64,000 bases of DNA, taken from JAVBLY01 sp031553035 (GTDB lineage Bacteria > Bacillota > Clostridia > Peptostreptococcales > Anaerovoracaceae). This document shows, piece by piece, positions 51,224 through 58,813 of the stretch; the stretch's first letter is position 1; every line of letters starts with the position of its first letter. The position numbers and the translations under genes were made by a program. Below the pieces are notes generated by a model. It saw only the letters and a list, made by a program, of their open reading frames with translations. It made no database searches and had not been told where the DNA came from. Location: positions 248,001 through 312,000 of the forward strand of contig JAVBLY010000005.1 of assembly GCA_031553035.1 (NCBI GenBank), given 5' to 3'.

Positions 51224-52627
51224 GTGAAAGCAAATATGGATAAGTCTATTGATTTTTCAGGTGAGCCGTACACATTGGCTTACCAAAACGTTATTTATAA
51301 GGGACCTTACTTCCACAGGCATGCCTTGGAATTGGTATTTGTTATGTGCGGTAGCATTCGGATAGAGATCGAAGGCGAACCGTCAACTCTCAGGCGAGGT
51401 GATTTTATCTGCATCAACGCAGGAGAAACACATGCTATCTACGGTGATAAAGACTCCTACATCGTATCACTTTATATTGATTTGAATCATTATAAAGAAT
51501 TGCATCCGTATATCAGAGCATTCAATTTTTATTGTAAATATACTGAGGGCAAGGAGACTGATCTGGATCGGTATCATGCCATAAGAAACTATCTCATTCG
51601 AATAATGATGATAGAGACTTTGCAGATTCCGATGCATGGTCAGTTAAGCACGGAACTCTGTGACATAGTAATTGAAATACTTATTAACCATATTTATGAT
51701 GAAATATATTTAAAAGGCAGAATGTCGGAGCTGAAAAAAAATGATAGAGAACGAATACTCAGCATATCAAAATATATTTCCGAAAACTATAACCAACGGG
51801 GATTTTCATTAACACAGCTTGCTGACCACGAACATCTCAGTTCAACAAGACTGAGCCACTTCTGGAAGGAAATGACCAATATTTCCTTTAAAGATACGAT
51901 CAATTTGTCACGTTTCATGGAATCAAAGAGACTTCTAATGGATGGCAATCTGTCCATTAATCAGATAGTGGAACAATGTGGCTATTCGGACGAAAAATAT
52001 CTATATAAAATCATAAGAGAAAAATATGGGATGACGCCATCTGAATTCAGGAAAAAGCATAGAAAGACCATTTCAAAACCAAATGAATATACAATTAAAA
52101 ACATAACAGATATCAAAGGGGAGATCATCGATTACAGTTCGGTTTTTTATAATAGACTTAATGACCTGTCTTTTCTTGATGAACGTCCTGATAAAGTCGA
52201 GGAAGAAAATCTCAACGAACTTTATGCTGTCATTACTTCTACAAATAAGAAGAGAGCTAATGCCGAAAAAATACAATGTGACAGAACTGTTTTAAGTTTA
52301 GGTTTAGACAGTGGACTTAGATATGTTGATGATAAATTTTTCATACATTGGGAATATATTTATGCTTTAGGGCAGATTACCACTAAGCTTTTTAAAGATT
52401 GCAGTCTGGCAATAGATGTGGAATTGATGAGCGCTGAAGAATGGAACGAAATACTGGAGGAAATCGAAGCTAATGCCTATAGAGTTTGGGGCGATAAATT
52501 CAAAACCACTACAACCCTTCTGGTAACCTACAGGGTTTATGAAAGCCTGCCGAAAGCCCGTGCCTTTGCGGCTGAAGTATCTAAGAATAATTATTTTGTT
52601 AAAGCTATTCCCATACAGTATTTATAA
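51224..52627 (+). CDS. AraC-family regulator with cupin sensor and an extra C-terminal domain
   Basis: A 467-residue regulator. An N-terminal cupin-type domain (about 20-110; HRHALELVFVMCGSIRIEIEG) is followed by a linker and the double helix-turn-helix (about 180-285; AraC signature LLMDGNLSINQIVEQCGYSDEKYLYKI split over two helices, then YGMTPSEFRK). About 165 further residues follow, with no family I recognise. The GTG at 51224 and ATG 51236 are both possible starts; neither has a strong ribosome site. The neighbour 11 bp downstream encodes a pilin-like protein. Confidence 0.82.
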   Translation: MKANMDKSIDFSGEPYTLAYQNVIYKGPYFHRHALELVFVMCGSIRIEIEGEPSTLRRGDFICINAGETHAIYGDKDSYIVSLYIDLNHYKELHPYIRAFNFYCKYTEGKETDLDRYHAIRNYLIRIMMIETLQIPMHGQLSTELCDIVIEILINHIYDEIYLKGRMSELKKNDRERILSISKYISENYNQRGFSLTQLADHEHLSSTRLSHFWKEMTNISFKDTINLSRFMESKRLLMDGNLSINQIVEQCGYSDEKYLYKIIREKYGMTPSEFRKKHRKTISKPNEYTIKNITDIKGEIIDYSSVFYNRLNDLSFLDERPDKVEEENLNELYAVITSTNKKRANAEKIQCDRTVLSLGLDSGLRYVDDKFFIHWEYIYALGQITTKLFKDCSLAIDVELMSAEEWNEILEEIEANAYRVWGDKFKTTTTLLVTYRVYESLPKARAFAAEVSKNNYFVKAIPIQYL

Positions 52628-52656
52628 CATCAGTTTGTTTGGAGATTCGGAAATAT

Positions 52657-53598
52657 ATGAAAACTAATAGCAACATATTCAAAAAAAATAAATCTAAGGG
52701 ATTTACTTTGATAGAAGTTGTAGTTGTCCTTTTGATTTTGTCTATTTTATCAGGAATCGCAGTACCTGCTCTCACTGGTTATATTGGTGATTCAAAGAAG
52801 AGAACGATGGTATTTGAATGCAGGAGCTGTGTTGTTGCGGCAAACACACTTTCTGTCAGAGCCTATGGAGATGGTGCTCCGATAGGAAATATCACATACA
52901 CAGATGATCCCTTTATTCAAAAAGTTTTGATATTGGCTGAGGTTCCAAAGGATGGTGTCATTGACAGTATGACCTATGTAAATTCTGAAGTATCAGAACT
53001 TTATTATACGAGGGATGGAATAACTGTCAGGTACTATAATGGGGAATATTCCGTCGTTGATGGTATGGGCCCGGTCGATCCCGGCAGTGAAACGGTAGGC
53101 GGCACACTGCCTGAACCTGCAAAACCGAATTTTACTGATGTGGGAACCTTACATGGCACTGAAAGAACAGATGCCATAAAAAACAATGCAATTGCGCTTC
53201 TTGGTATATTCAATCAATGCCTAAGCGAGGCGTTAAACGAGGTTTCTCCTGATGCAAAAATTGTTTACTGGAATAAGCCTAGTGGCGGAATTCTGGATAA
53301 CTTTGGTTTGTGTACTTTGTATGAGTCTAATTACAATCAAGTGGTAAAAGAGGTCTCTGTCAAATCAGGGGATCTAATAAAACCTATATTGGAGGAATAC
53401 GGAATAGATGGTCGAAATGTTAAGGTAGTATTTGAGAATACAACTAAAAACAGCGCAGGTAAAACCTTAAGAAATGTCACGCCTTCTCGCATAGAGTTCA
53501 AAGCAAAGTCATTGACCGGGGGAACAAGTGATACATATTATTATAATTATTATCCTGAGTCAGGTGAATTAGTACAAGAGAAAAAAGCTGTAGTATAA
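52657..53598 (+). CDS. Type IV pilin-like protein, orphan
   Basis: A 313-residue protein with the prepilin peptidase site KSKG-FTLIEVVVVLLIL near residue 17, followed by one hydrophobic helix. The rest is an extracellular domain (150-313 includes DPGSETVGG linker and a Tyr-rich end). Most pseudopilins are shorter, so this could be a cell-surface minor pilin or a tip adhesin. No pilin peptidase, ATPase or platform gene is in the window. ATG 52657 is preferred to the TTG at 52639. It follows the AraC gene with 29 bp between. Confidence 0.85.
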   Translation: MKTNSNIFKKNKSKGFTLIEVVVVLLILSILSGIAVPALTGYIGDSKKRTMVFECRSCVVAANTLSVRAYGDGAPIGNITYTDDPFIQKVLILAEVPKDGVIDSMTYVNSEVSELYYTRDGITVRYYNGEYSVVDGMGPVDPGSETVGGTLPEPAKPNFTDVGTLHGTERTDAIKNNAIALLGIFNQCLSEALNEVSPDAKIVYWNKPSGGILDNFGLCTLYESNYNQVVKEVSVKSGDLIKPILEEYGIDGRNVKVVFENTTKNSAGKTLRNVTPSRIEFKAKSLTGGTSDTYYYNYYPESGELVQEKKAVV

Positions 53599-53616
53599 GT
53601 GATATACGAGATCCAT

Positions 53617-53704
53617 AGGTTCCTTGGTCCACTCCCTGACATACAGTTCGTAGAACTGTATGATTAACCGGTCATGCCCTTGCGGGTTCGAATCCCTCAT
53701 GACG
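53617..53704 (+). repeat. R3 structured repeat, copy 1
   Basis: Shares about 80 bp with 54089-54180. It has the hairpins ACAGTTC-GTA-GAACTGT and GTCATG...CATGAC, the latter enclosing a tRNA-T-arm-like GGGTTCGAATCCC. The copies differ in both halves of the stems, keeping the pairing (compare GTCGT...ACGAC in copy 2). Confidence 0.65.
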
Positions 53705-53717
53705 TTGATGTAACAAA

Positions 53718-54019
53718 CAAGGGGCTGTCTCAAAATGTAAATAGTTGAGACAACCCTTACTTCGGCCTCTTGCTGCAATGGATATGTTACTTCTGATAAA
53801 GAAAAAATGTTCTGCAAAAAATTAACCCAAAATTTGGTCCAAAATCGGGGTTATGCGAACTTTTTCACAGCTCGGCTACGAGAATTGTGCATTAATGCAT
53901 AATAACAGACTCAAACCTCTGATTTGGAGACATGCTATAGGACACAACCCCGATTTTGGACCATAAAACGCCTTCAAAAGTTGCACTTTTACTAAGCGTC
54001 ATTTTGAGACAGCCCCTTG
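53718..54019. mobile_element. MITE-like element with perfect 20-bp terminal inverted repeats
   Basis: CAAGGGGCTGTCTCAAAATG (53718-53737) and its exact reverse complement (54000-54019) bound 302 bp without a transposase. A second, internal pair, GGTCCAAAATCGGGGTT (53836-53852) and its reverse complement (53946-53962), is nested inside. The GGGGCTGTCTCAAAA end resembles the termini of several insertion sequence families, so it may be a non-autonomous or internally deleted transposon. No target duplication is evident. Confidence 0.7.
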
Positions 54020-54040
54020 AATGGTGCGCCACGAGGGATT
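54020..54040 (-). repeat. Duplicated 3' end of tRNA-Arg (att-like)
   Basis: The 21 bp from 54020 to 54040 are identical to the tRNA-Arg 3' end and flank at 54230-54250, 210 bp away and in the same orientation. This is the pattern left by site-specific integration into a tRNA gene. Confidence 0.6.
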
Positions 54041-54088
54041 TAGCATCTTTTGCTGGTGCAAAATCTGCAGCCCGTCGGAACCTCATTC

Positions 54089-54180
54089 AGGTTCCTCGGA
54101 CCACGCCCTGACAGACAGTTCGCAGGACTGTCTGCTTTACCGGTCGTGCCCTTTCGGGTCCGAATCCCTCGAATAACGAC
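54089..54180 (+). repeat. R3 structured repeat, copy 2
   Basis: Partner of 53617-53704. An extra stem GGAACCT/AGGTTCC (54077-54095) precedes it in this copy only. Confidence 0.65.
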
Positions 54181-54187
54181 AGTCAAA

Positions 54188-54229
54188 TTCAACAGAAAAC
54201 GGACACTTTTGTGTCCGTTTTCTGTTGAA
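54188..54229. terminator. Perfect 19-bp hairpin between R3 and tRNA-Arg
   Basis: TTCAACAGAAAACGGACAC (54188-54206) is followed by TTTT and its exact reverse complement (54211-54229). Placed right after the tRNA-Arg 3' end, it can end the tRNA transcript; it is symmetric and could also work in the other direction. Confidence 0.6.
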
Positions 54230-54231
54230 AA

Positions 54232-54308
54232 TGGTGCGCCACGAGGGATTCGAACCCCCGACCTTCGCATTCGTAGTGCGCGACTCTATCCAGCTGAGCT
54301 AGTGGCGC
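54232..54308 (-). tRNA. tRNA-Arg (ACG)
   Basis: Acceptor GCGCCAC/GTGGCGC, anticodon ACG (read with inosine) in CTACGAA, T-loop TTCGAAT, discriminator A and encoded CCA. Its 3' end is the one duplicated at 54020-54040. Confidence 0.95.
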
Positions 54309-54450
54309 TGATTTTGTCTCATAAAGGTGTTCAGATCTATATGTGACAATTCCGGGTTGGGCTGCTTTTATCAAAGCCTGAAATAGATTATAACATCATA
54401 ATCTACCCCAGGCAATAAGGTTTTAGATCGATTTGGATTGGTATTATCAG

Positions 54451-54894
54451 TTATTCGAGCACTATTTCTATGTGTTCATTTTTTCCGTCTTCCATGTTGT
54501 CCATGTCTATCATTGTATACGGCAAGGTAATATCACCGTCATCTATGCTGCTTAATATCTCGTCTATATCCACTTCTCTAAGTAACTCCATGATCTGTTG
54601 ACTGTCCTGATCCGAACTGTATTTTGCGCCCAGGGCCATCGATGCTTTACCTATCTTAAGACCGGCTTTGAGAAGCGAAAATGGAACTCTAATGTCTACT
54701 TTTGTTTTGGACGCGATATTGTCTATCACGGTTACTTTAATCCTCTTTGGCTGGATACCTGTACTCCCCGGGGTAACAGTTACAGCATTGTTCTGGTTAT
54801 CTTCCGGTACGGCCGCCAGCAACCTCTCGGCTTCATCGACATTTATATCTCCATTATTCAGCATTTCCAGTATCATTCGCTTTTCTTCACTCAT
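54451..54894 (-). CDS. SHOCT-like domain protein (YvlB-related)
   Basis: A 147-residue protein. It starts with a short helical SHOCT-like motif (RMILEMLNNGDINVDEAERLLAAV), then a linker, a beta strand pair (RIKVTVIDNIASKTKVDIRVPFSLLKAGLKIG split over two strands) and a C-terminal acidic part (DGDITLPYTMIDMDN). Such proteins sit next to DUF2089 regulators and are of unknown function. The start at 54894 follows AAGGAG. It is the downstream gene of the pair, separated by repeat R1. Confidence 0.8.
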   Translation of the reverse strand: MSEEKRMILEMLNNGDINVDEAERLLAAVPEDNQNNAVTVTPGSTGIQPKRIKVTVIDNIASKTKVDIRVPFSLLKAGLKIGKASMALGAKYSSDQDSQQIMELLREVDIDEILSSIDDGDITLPYTMIDMDNMEDGKNEHIEIVLE

Positions 54895-54905
54895 GTTAAT
54901 CTCCT

Positions 54906-55026
54906 TACTTGTCTTTTTTATACATAACTGTGTTGTTCTCACTCTTCTCTCGTTGTGTACTCATGAGTACACTTTTCGGTCAGTCGTTCGTACGCCTTGT
55001 TCTGATCAAAAAATTCTGCGTAATTG
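54906..55026 (-). repeat. R1 hairpin repeat, copy C
   Basis: Third copy, in the gap between the two genes of the DUF2089/SHOCT pair, same orientation as copy A. The tip is the perfect palindrome GTGTACTCATGAGTACAC, and the flanks show the T-run (GAATTTTTTGATC) and the A-run (AAAAAAGACA) found in copy B. Confidence 0.65.
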
Positions 55027-55040
55027 CATTTTCATAAACT

Positions 55041-55403
55041 CTATCTTAATTTTTCCAGTGCATCTTCAACCGAGAGATCGCCTGCTTTGACCATCTCAAG
55101 AACTTCCAGCCGTTTTGTGGATGCCGCTTTTTTATCAATGGATTCAAAGGCGTTCACCAGATTGTCAAGTCTGTTTCTGGCAGTGGGATAGGATATGTTT
55201 AATAGTTTTCCCGCATCTTTTAAACTGCCTCTGCTTTTTATGAAGATTTCGAGAAAATCAAGTTGTTCGTCAGTTAAGGATGAGAATCTTCCCGGTTCGA
55301 AATCTCCCTGTACTTCCGTTTCACAGGACGGGCACTTGAGAAGTGTTACTCTCATTCCCGACCCACAGGAAGGACATTTGTTTGGTATTTCATTGTTTGA
55401 CAT
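55041..55403 (-). CDS. DUF2089-type zinc-ribbon regulator
   Basis: A 120-residue protein with an N-terminal zinc ribbon (CPSCGSGM...KCPSCETE), a helix-turn-helix-like middle (LEIFIKSRGSLKDAGKLLNI followed by SYPTARNRLD) and a C-terminal SHOCT-like helix pair (LEVLEMVKAGDLSVEDALEKL). It probably acts as a small transcription regulator for itself and the SHOCT-like gene downstream. Confidence 0.85.
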   Translation of the reverse strand: MSNNEIPNKCPSCGSGMRVTLLKCPSCETEVQGDFEPGRFSSLTDEQLDFLEIFIKSRGSLKDAGKLLNISYPTARNRLDNLVNAFESIDKKAASTKRLEVLEMVKAGDLSVEDALEKLR

Positions 55404-55693
55404 TTAGTTCCTCCGTTTTAGTAACGATTTAGGTATTATTCGCGCGCTGATCATCAATGATCTTAAACATATTGTATCAAATAAATTAATAATGTCAAGT
55501 TAAAACTAAATAAAATTAAAATGCAACTCAATATAATTAATTAAAATTGATGAATAAATGAGATATGGCTGGTTCCCAATTTTAACTACTACAAACACAT
55601 TACTAATGGTGCATTAACGTTGTAATACCATAAAAAGGTGTTATTATATGTATGTTGATTGTCAATACTTGACAAAGGGGTAGGTCAGATCAG
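55404..55693. other. Gene-free A+T-rich region between divergent genes
   Basis: About 290 bp, strongly A+T-rich, between the DUF2089 gene and the SanA-like gene. It must hold both promoters. A TATTATATG near 55645 may serve the plus strand. I see no repeat, RNA or small gene that I can support. Confidence 0.4.
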
Positions 55694-56398
55694 ATGTCAA
55701 AAACGAAAGAAAAAAGAAAAATATCGAGAATTCTTTTTCTCTTGCTGCTGGTCGCAATAGTGTTTTCTGTACTGCTTATTGCAACTGTCACAATTATAAA
55801 TATCTATGTTGTAAGAAGCACTGAAGATCAAATCATAGCACAGGATGCCGCTATTGAAGAGGATTTGGACTGCATCATCGTTTTAGGTGCGTTCGTATAC
55901 AGTAACGGGGAGCCTTCTCCAATTCTGAAGGAAAGACTGGATACGGGTATTTCACTGTATAAAGAGGGTGTTTCAGACAAACTTCTTTTAAGCGGAGATA
56001 ACGGACAGAAAGAATATAACGAGGTGATCCCAATGCGTGAATACGCACTTAAACAAGGGGTTCCCGATGAAGATATATATTTGGATTATGCCGGATTCTC
56101 AACATATGAAAGCATGTACAGGTTAAGAGATATTTTCCAGGTGGAAAAAGCAGTCGTCGTTACCCAGACATATCATTTATACAGAGCACTGTATATAGGA
56201 AACAGCTTGGATCTAAATGTGGTCGGTGTCTCTGCTCCGGACAGAGAGAACGGTCAAAAAGGGCGGGATATCAGGGAAGTCTTTGCCCGGGTCAAATCAG
56301 TCGGTCTGGTTTTGACAGGTGCCGACCCTACATATCTTGGCGATACCGTATCACTGGATGTGCCACAAAACAACAATAAGGAGGTTATGAAAGAATAA
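55694..56398 (+). CDS. SanA/ElyC-like DUF218 protein
   Basis: A 234-residue protein with one N-terminal membrane segment (about 10-35) and a DUF218 domain: CIIVLGAFVYSNGEPSPILKERLDTGI, LLLSGDNGQKEYNE, STYESMYRL, VTQTYHLYRAL. Members in E. coli (SanA) affect envelope permeability and vancomycin sensitivity. A weak ribosome site (GGGGTAGG) precedes the start. Confidence 0.87.
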   Translation: MSKTKEKRKISRILFLLLLVAIVFSVLLIATVTIINIYVVRSTEDQIIAQDAAIEEDLDCIIVLGAFVYSNGEPSPILKERLDTGISLYKEGVSDKLLLSGDNGQKEYNEVIPMREYALKQGVPDEDIYLDYAGFSTYESMYRLRDIFQVEKAVVVTQTYHLYRALYIGNSLDLNVVGVSAPDRENGQKGRDIREVFARVKSVGLVLTGADPTYLGDTVSLDVPQNNNKEVMKE

Positions 56399-56493
56399 CA
56401 TTGAAATAATGGATATAAATGTTTAAAACTGTATATTATTGTGTATTAATATAACAGAGGCTAACATAGCTGGATAGAAAAAGGGGTGATATT

Positions 56494-56718
56494 ATGGCTA
56501 TGATTTCAATTCGTCTTAATGAAAGAGACGCCAGCCTCATCAGAAACTACTCAAGACTAAAGGGGATCTCTTTAAGTGATTTGGTCCGAAATACTGTTAT
56601 CAACAGAATTGAAGACGAAATCGACGTACAGTCTTTTGCCGAAGTCACGAAGAGTTTGAGAAGTACATTTTCTCTTGATGAGCTGGAAAATATGGTGAGA
56701 GGGGACCAAAGTGTTTAG
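56494..56718 (+). CDS. RelB-type antitoxin (ribbon-helix-helix)
   Basis: A 74-residue protein starting MAMISIRLNERDASLIRNYS, the RHH DNA-binding pattern of DUF6290/RelB antitoxins, followed by a toxin-binding helix. It overlaps the toxin gene by 8 bp and is expected to repress its own operon. Confidence 0.87.
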   Translation: MAMISIRLNERDASLIRNYSRLKGISLSDLVRNTVINRIEDEIDVQSFAEVTKSLRSTFSLDELENMVRGDQSV

Positions 56719-56968
56719 AATCAAAATCTCTGAACAGACTGCCGATAAACTTAGGGGGATGGATAAATGGGTTGCTGCTATGATAGTGGCATGGATAAAA
56801 AAGAATCTCTCAAAATGTGTGAATCCCAGATCTTTAGGGAAATCGATGTTTAAAAAGGACAACAGGTTTTGGCAATACAGAATAGGAGATTTCAGATTGT
56901 TGGCCATTATATATGACGACAGTAAACTGGTAGTACTTACCGACATTAACTATAGCGACACTATATAA
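56711..56968 (+). CDS. RelE/ParE-type toxin
   Basis: An 85-residue protein of the RelE fold with the C-terminal block RFWQYRIGDFRLLAIIYDDSK. Such toxins cleave mRNA on the ribosome. It starts with GTG 56711 inside the antitoxin gene. The pair looks complete, so it is likely functional. Confidence 0.87.
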   Translation: MFRIKISEQTADKLRGMDKWVAAMIVAWIKKNLSKCVNPRSLGKSMFKKDNRFWQYRIGDFRLLAIIYDDSKLVVLTDINYSDTI

Positions 56969-56991
56969 AATTAAAGTAAATAAGACGAGAG

Positions 56992-57030
56992 AACAGCTAT
57001 GCTCAGCAAACGCCGGGCGTGGCTGTTTTT
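56992..57030 (+). terminator. Terminator after the toxin gene
   Basis: AACAGC (56992-56997) pairs with GCTGTT (57022-57027) with a partly paired loop and a T run. Confidence 0.55.
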
Positions 57031-57167
57031 CTTCATGCCTTCACCACCTAACTGTAAAAAAATTGTAACAGGAGAATAGTTCATTATTAAGCTTGCCTGT
57101 TATATAATATGTTGTATATAACAAAGCATTCTATTACTAGAACTAGGTAGTTACAAAAAGGACAGCT

Positions 57168-57890
57168 ATGATCGAATATAACAATGTGACTAAGATGTAT
57201 GGATCTAACGTTGGCATCCAGGATGTAAACGTAAAAATCGATGATGGTGAATTTGTATTTCTTGTTGGACCCAGCGGAGCCGGAAAATCGACATTTGTTC
57301 AGGTTCTCCTGAAAATGATCGATGCGGATAAGGGAAATATCATATATGACGGATATGATGTCACAACACTTCCCAACAGAAAAATCGCTGAGCACAGAAG
57401 GAGTATGGGGATTGTTTTTCAAGACTTCAGTCTGTTACCCAAAAAAACAGTATATGAAAATGTAGCATTCGCAATGGAAATAACGCAAATGCCCAAAAAA
57501 GCAATACGAAGGCAGGTTCCCCAAATGCTCAGCTTAGTCGGGATAGGTGCTGAAGCAAATAAATATCCAGATGAGATATCTATCGGTGAAAAGCAGCGGG
57601 TTGCAATAGCAAGAGCAATAGTAAATAACCCAAAAGTGCTGATTGCAGACGAGCCCACCGGGAATCTGGATCCGGAAACAGGCTGGGAAATCATGCGGCT
57701 TCTTGAGCAGATAAACCAGAGAGGCACCACAGTACTTATGGTCACCCATTCAAAAGAGATTGTAAACACCATGAACAAGCGTGTTGTAGCTATAAAGGAC
57801 GGGCTAATAGTAAGAGACGAGAAGCATGGCCTCTATCATCTTGAAGATGATTCCCCGGATATGAATGAAGGGAGTATTTTTAAGATATGA
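57168..57890 (+). CDS. ftsE: Cell division ATP-binding protein FtsE
   Basis: A 240-residue ABC ATPase: Walker A GPSGAGKST, signature ISIGEKQRVAIARA (LSGGQ region), Walker B VLIADEPTGNLD, His-switch VTHSKE. The N-terminal MIEYNNVTKMYG is typical of FtsE. With FtsX it controls a wall hydrolase at the septum. It overlaps ftsX by 4 bp. Confidence 0.96.
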   Translation: MIEYNNVTKMYGSNVGIQDVNVKIDDGEFVFLVGPSGAGKSTFVQVLLKMIDADKGNIIYDGYDVTTLPNRKIAEHRRSMGIVFQDFSLLPKKTVYENVAFAMEITQMPKKAIRRQVPQMLSLVGIGAEANKYPDEISIGEKQRVAIARAIVNNPKVLIADEPTGNLDPETGWEIMRLLEQINQRGTTVLMVTHSKEIVNTMNKRVVAIKDGLIVRDEKHGLYHLEDDSPDMNEGSIFKI

Positions 57891-58780
57891 ATAGCCGTAT
57901 TATCGGGTCTATCAAACAGGCCTTCAGCCAGATCAGAAGAAATATCGCAATGACTCTCGCATCCATGTTTTCCATAACCGCAATAATGCTGATATTGGGT
58001 CTTTTCTTCATTATAATGGTCAATGTTAATACCATCGTTGAAAATGTGAGAAATGACTTTGATACTGTACAGGTGTACCTGCTTGACGATACAGATGAAG
58101 CCAGAACAGAAGAGCTGATGGATGAATTCAGATCTATGCCTGATGTTAGTGAAGTTTCTTACCTCACTAAAGATGAAGCACTTGAAAGTTTCAAAGACAG
58201 CTGGGGTGACAATGCTTACCTTCTTGATAATGTAAAGACGAACCCCCTCCCAAATACCATCGTTGTAAAAGTCCCGGTGCTCGAATCGGCAGATTCGCTT
58301 GTGGCAACCGCCAGGGAAATGCCGGGGGTTGAAGATGTCAATTACTATCAGGATACAGTAGCAAGGCTGATGCAGGTAACCCAGTTTATTCAGATTGGAG
58401 CTTTGATAGTCATAATCTTCCTGGTCTTCATCTCCATAGTGGTCGTATCAAACACTATAAAACTGACGGTTCTGGCAAGGGAAAAAGAAATAAATATTAT
58501 GAAATATGTCGGCGCCACAAACTGGTTTATCCGGGGACCATTCCTTGTGGAGGGTATGATAATCGGTGCTATTTCAGCTATTGTGTCTGTAGGAGCCGTA
58601 GCACTTTTCTACCATTGGTTGATAAATGCCATCGGGACCGAGCTCATAGTCATATTCTCAACCAGCCTGGTACCGGAAATGCATCTTGCAGGTAATTTAG
58701 TGATAATTTTCCTGGCATTGGGTATAAGTATAGGAGCATGCGGAAGTATCGTGTCCATGAGAAGATTCCTGGATACCTGA
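57887..58780 (+). CDS. ftsX: Cell division protein FtsX
   Basis: A 297-residue protein with four membrane segments and a large loop after the first (about 50-165), which binds wall hydrolases. The last segments carry the family residues NTIKLTVLAREKEINIMKYVGAT. It sits between ftsE and the M23 hydrolase gene, as expected for a system in which FtsEX activates the hydrolase. Confidence 0.95.
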   Translation: MNSRIIGSIKQAFSQIRRNIAMTLASMFSITAIMLILGLFFIIMVNVNTIVENVRNDFDTVQVYLLDDTDEARTEELMDEFRSMPDVSEVSYLTKDEALESFKDSWGDNAYLLDNVKTNPLPNTIVVKVPVLESADSLVATAREMPGVEDVNYYQDTVARLMQVTQFIQIGALIVIIFLVFISIVVVSNTIKLTVLAREKEINIMKYVGATNWFIRGPFLVEGMIIGAISAIVSVGAVALFYHWLINAIGTELIVIFSTSLVPEMHLAGNLVIIFLALGISIGACGSIVSMRRFLDT

Positions 58781-58813
58781 TAACCGGCAACAGCACAAAG
58801 AAAGGGGACAAAA

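Larger units (their letters stand above)
53599..54231. other. Gene-free tract made of nested repeats next to tRNA-Arg
   Basis: About 630 bp with no convincing gene. From left to right: R3 copy 1, a 302-bp element bounded by 20-bp inverted repeats, a 21-bp duplication of the tRNA-Arg 3' end, R3 copy 2 and a 19-bp-stem hairpin. The single entries follow. Confidence 0.7.

Noticed and set aside
53617..54180. R3 repeats as tRNA genes
   Set aside because: They have a T-arm-like segment only; no acceptor, D-arm or anticodon arm of correct geometry.
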